A stretch of DNA of 64,000 nucleotides from Stercorarius parasiticus (taxonomy: Eukaryota > Chordata > Aves > Charadriiformes > Stercorariidae): contig VWZL01001938.1 in assembly GCA_013396915.1 (NCBI GenBank), positions 78,387-142,386 on the forward strand, in the 5' to 3' direction. The position numbers and the translations under genes were made by a program. Shown here in pieces: positions 63,690 through 64,000 of this stretch. Below the pieces are notes generated by a model that ran no database searches, had not been told where the DNA came from, and saw nothing but the letters and a program-made list of their open reading frames with translations. Numbering within the stretch: the first letter of the stretch is position 1; each line of letters begins with the position of its first letter.

Positions 63690-64000
63690 GAGCCTCAGCT
63701 CCTTCTAGAGAACGGGGTGAGCCTCCTCGAGGTCGCACTGAGCGATGCTCGGGTCTGTGCAGTGCCATGCTTCCCCCGTACCCGCCCTGCGCCCGGAGCC
63801 CCCTTCTCCCCCTGCCCCGCTCCTTCCGCAGCCGACACCGGCGCTGGAAAGGGGCCATCGGCCACCCCACCGCGACAGAGGAGGTGGGAGCCCAGCGAGG
63901 TATAGCCCCCGCCCGGCCCCACTCCGCGCCCGGGAAATTCCCCGCCAGCTCCCGGCGGGAGATAAAAGCACCGGGGGACAACGGGGCGGCACAGCCGGCT
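63690..64000 (+). promoter_or_regulatory. CpG-rich promoter at the window edge (NF-kB site and GATA/TATA box)
   Basis: The last 300 bases turn strongly GC- and CpG-rich. A perfect NF-kB site GGGAAATTCC lies at 63932-63941, with GC boxes (CCCCGCCCGG) at about 63907-63916, and GATAAAAG at 63961-63968, in the position of a TATA box for transcription starting near 63990 on the + strand. No coding start falls inside the window. A kB site close to a TATA-like box suggests an inducible gene, plausibly a further chemokine of the cluster, but its identity cannot be read from here. Confidence 0.55.

Noticed and set aside
1..64000. CRISPR arrays, tRNA or rRNA genes, bacterial operons
   Set aside because: None seen. 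Split genes with GT/GC-AG introns, CR1 elements and a sparse gene layout point to a vertebrate nuclear genome.

Overview
The window looks like bird genomic DNA, probably not chicken itself. The evidence is a CR1 LINE with the typical avian CR1 3' end, several older CR1-like fragments, compact four-exon chemokine genes, and protein sequences that match my memory of the chicken IL8 paralogues closely but not exactly. There is one run of Ns (23582-23800), inside the CR1. All identifications are by eye and from memory; no search was run.

The core of the window (about 30.9-48.2 kb) is a tandem array of three CXC chemokine genes, all on the + strand. Each has four coding exons with intron phases 1, 2 and 2. 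The first (31110-32968) is an ELR+ chemokine resembling chicken K60/CXCLi1 (IL8L1). The second (36423-39321) is a non-ELR 'QCLC' chemokine resembling PF4/CXCLi3, with an extended basic C-terminus. The third (44965-47359) is an ELR+ chemokine resembling chicken 9E3/CEF4/CXCLi2 (IL8L2), 103 residues long, and its first intron needs a GC donor. The two ELR+ genes have AP-1, NF-kB and TATA promoters with the same kB-to-TATA spacing, and AU-rich 3' UTRs: the layout of a rapidly induced, unstable inflammatory mRNA. The middle gene has a GATAAA box in the TATA position, no AP-1 or perfect kB site nearby, and no AU-rich element, which suggests a different, lineage-restricted expression programme.

The left flank (1-30.9 kb) is mostly unannotatable intergenic sequence. 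It contains two related LTR-like elements (about 8.65-9.3 kb and 14.17-14.66 kb), an internally deleted CR1 (20.5-21.0 kb) and a larger, frameshifted CR1 (22.8-24.4 kb). One short minus-strand candidate exon near 3.8 kb encodes an ankyrin-like segment; its gene is not identified. The interval between genes 2 and 3 holds a decayed LINE reverse-transcriptase fragment (39.9-40.1 kb).

The right flank (48.2-64 kb) shows no gene I can support. It has an exact 103-bp direct repeat (54255-54357 and 54717-54819), a suspected LTR-like repeat (56.9-57.45 kb) and microsatellites. The last 300 bases are CpG-rich and contain a perfect NF-kB site 29 bp upstream of a GATAAAA box. This looks like the promoter of a further gene starting at or just beyond the window edge, plausibly another inflammatory gene of the cluster.
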